Source: Balneolales bacterium (lineage in GTDB: Bacteria > Bacteroidota > Rhodothermia > Balneolales > Natronogracilivirgulaceae). From it: 6,467 bases of DNA. The stretch's first letter is position 1, and every line of letters begins with the position of its first letter. The notes below the pieces were generated by a model. The model ran no database searches and was not told where the DNA came from. It worked only from the letters and a program-made list of their open reading frames with translations. Of the stretch, positions 6,360 through 6,467 are shown piece after piece. The DNA lies in NCBI GenBank assembly GCA_007120555.1, contig SKNL01000146.1, forward strand, positions 1 to 6,467. Reading direction: 5' to 3'. The translations under genes were made by a program, and so were the position numbers.

Positions 6360-6461
6360 ATGAAATATTCATGACCGGGCTGGCGCCAGGACACACAGGT
6401 GCATGATTAAAACCGGTCATGAATATTCTATCTGACCTTAGAAATCCAAAATTTTAAACAG
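6360..6461 (+). repeat. Leader repeat unit D, ends at a putative start codon
   Basis: A tandem copy of unit C, 102 nt long. ATATTCATGACCGG (6365-6378) pairs perfectly over 14 bp with CCGGTCATGAATAT (6413-6426). The 34-nt loop includes a small palindrome, CTGGCGCCAG (6380-6389), and the conserved GACACACAGGTGCATGATTA (6390-6409). The tail (TTCTATCTGACCTTAGAAAT, from 6425) ends in TTTTAAACAG and abuts ATGAAA, exactly as unit B abuts the susC-like start. Outer stem bases differ from unit C on both sides in matching pairs, which supports real base pairing. Confidence 0.87.
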
Positions 6462-6467
6462 ATGAAA
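6462..6467 (+). CDS. Putative start of the next gene, only Met-Lys visible (possibly another SusC-like receptor)
   Basis: Only ATGAAA is inside the window. The call rests on analogy: AAACAG-ATGAAA at the end of unit D is identical to the context of the susC-like start at 745, where the protein also begins Met-Lys. The operon ahead ends at 6210 and nothing else occupies the DNA between. The gene's identity is a prediction, and the internal unit boundary at 6360 has a similar ATGAAA that opens only a four-codon frame, so a false start is possible. Confidence 0.4.

Noticed and set aside
746..6461. Inverted leader pairs as terminal inverted repeats of a transposon
   Set aside because: No transposase or integrase lies between them, the enclosed genes look like ordinary metabolism, and the outer ends coincide with receptor start codons rather than target-site duplications.

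Overview
The window looks like chromosomal DNA of a fairly GC-rich member of the Bacteroidota or a sister group (Rhodothermota/Balneolota). The evidence is a SusC/RagA-type outer-membrane receptor, a lipoprotein with an acidic stretch after its lipid cysteine, and starts preceded by A/T-rich leaders instead of Shine-Dalgarno sites. The assignment is inference from gene content; no rRNA or other marker is present.

Layout. Positions 1-745, minus strand: the first 248 residues of a SusC/RagA TonB-linked outer-membrane protein, cut by the left edge. Positions 746-960: two tandem ~100-115 nt leader units, read on the minus strand and ending exactly at the susC-like start codon. Positions 961-1485: A/T-rich intergenic DNA with probable divergent promoters and no convincing gene. 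Positions 1486-6210, plus strand: a compact three-gene operon of an unrecognised, probably surface-exposed lipoprotein, a sodium:solute symporter (SSS family) and an exported CE7/acetylxylan-esterase-like alpha/beta hydrolase. The gaps are 22 nt and then a 4-nt ATGA overlap. Positions 6211-6257: short intergenic DNA with a weak hairpin. Positions 6258-6461: two more copies of the same leader unit, now on the plus strand, running into an ATGAAA at 6462 that is probably the start of another gene, plausibly another SusC-like receptor.

How the genes may work together: the esterase would remove acyl groups from a carbohydrate or related ester in the periplasm, the symporter would carry a released small molecule across the inner membrane with Na+, and the flanking TonB-dependent receptor(s) would handle outer-membrane uptake. 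The lipoprotein could bind substrate at the surface. The substrate is not visible in the sequence, and no SusD gene lies in the window.

The most interesting signal is the leader unit. Four copies in two inverted tandem pairs share a conserved loop motif (GACACACAGGNGCATGATTA) enclosed by a 9-14 bp perfect stem whose sequence differs between copies while pairing is kept. A conserved tail follows, ending in TTTAAACAGATGAA. In both pairs the last copy places its terminal ATG at a start codon (known on the left, predicted on the right). This looks like a structured cis-regulatory 5' leader for SusC-like genes that I cannot match to a named family.
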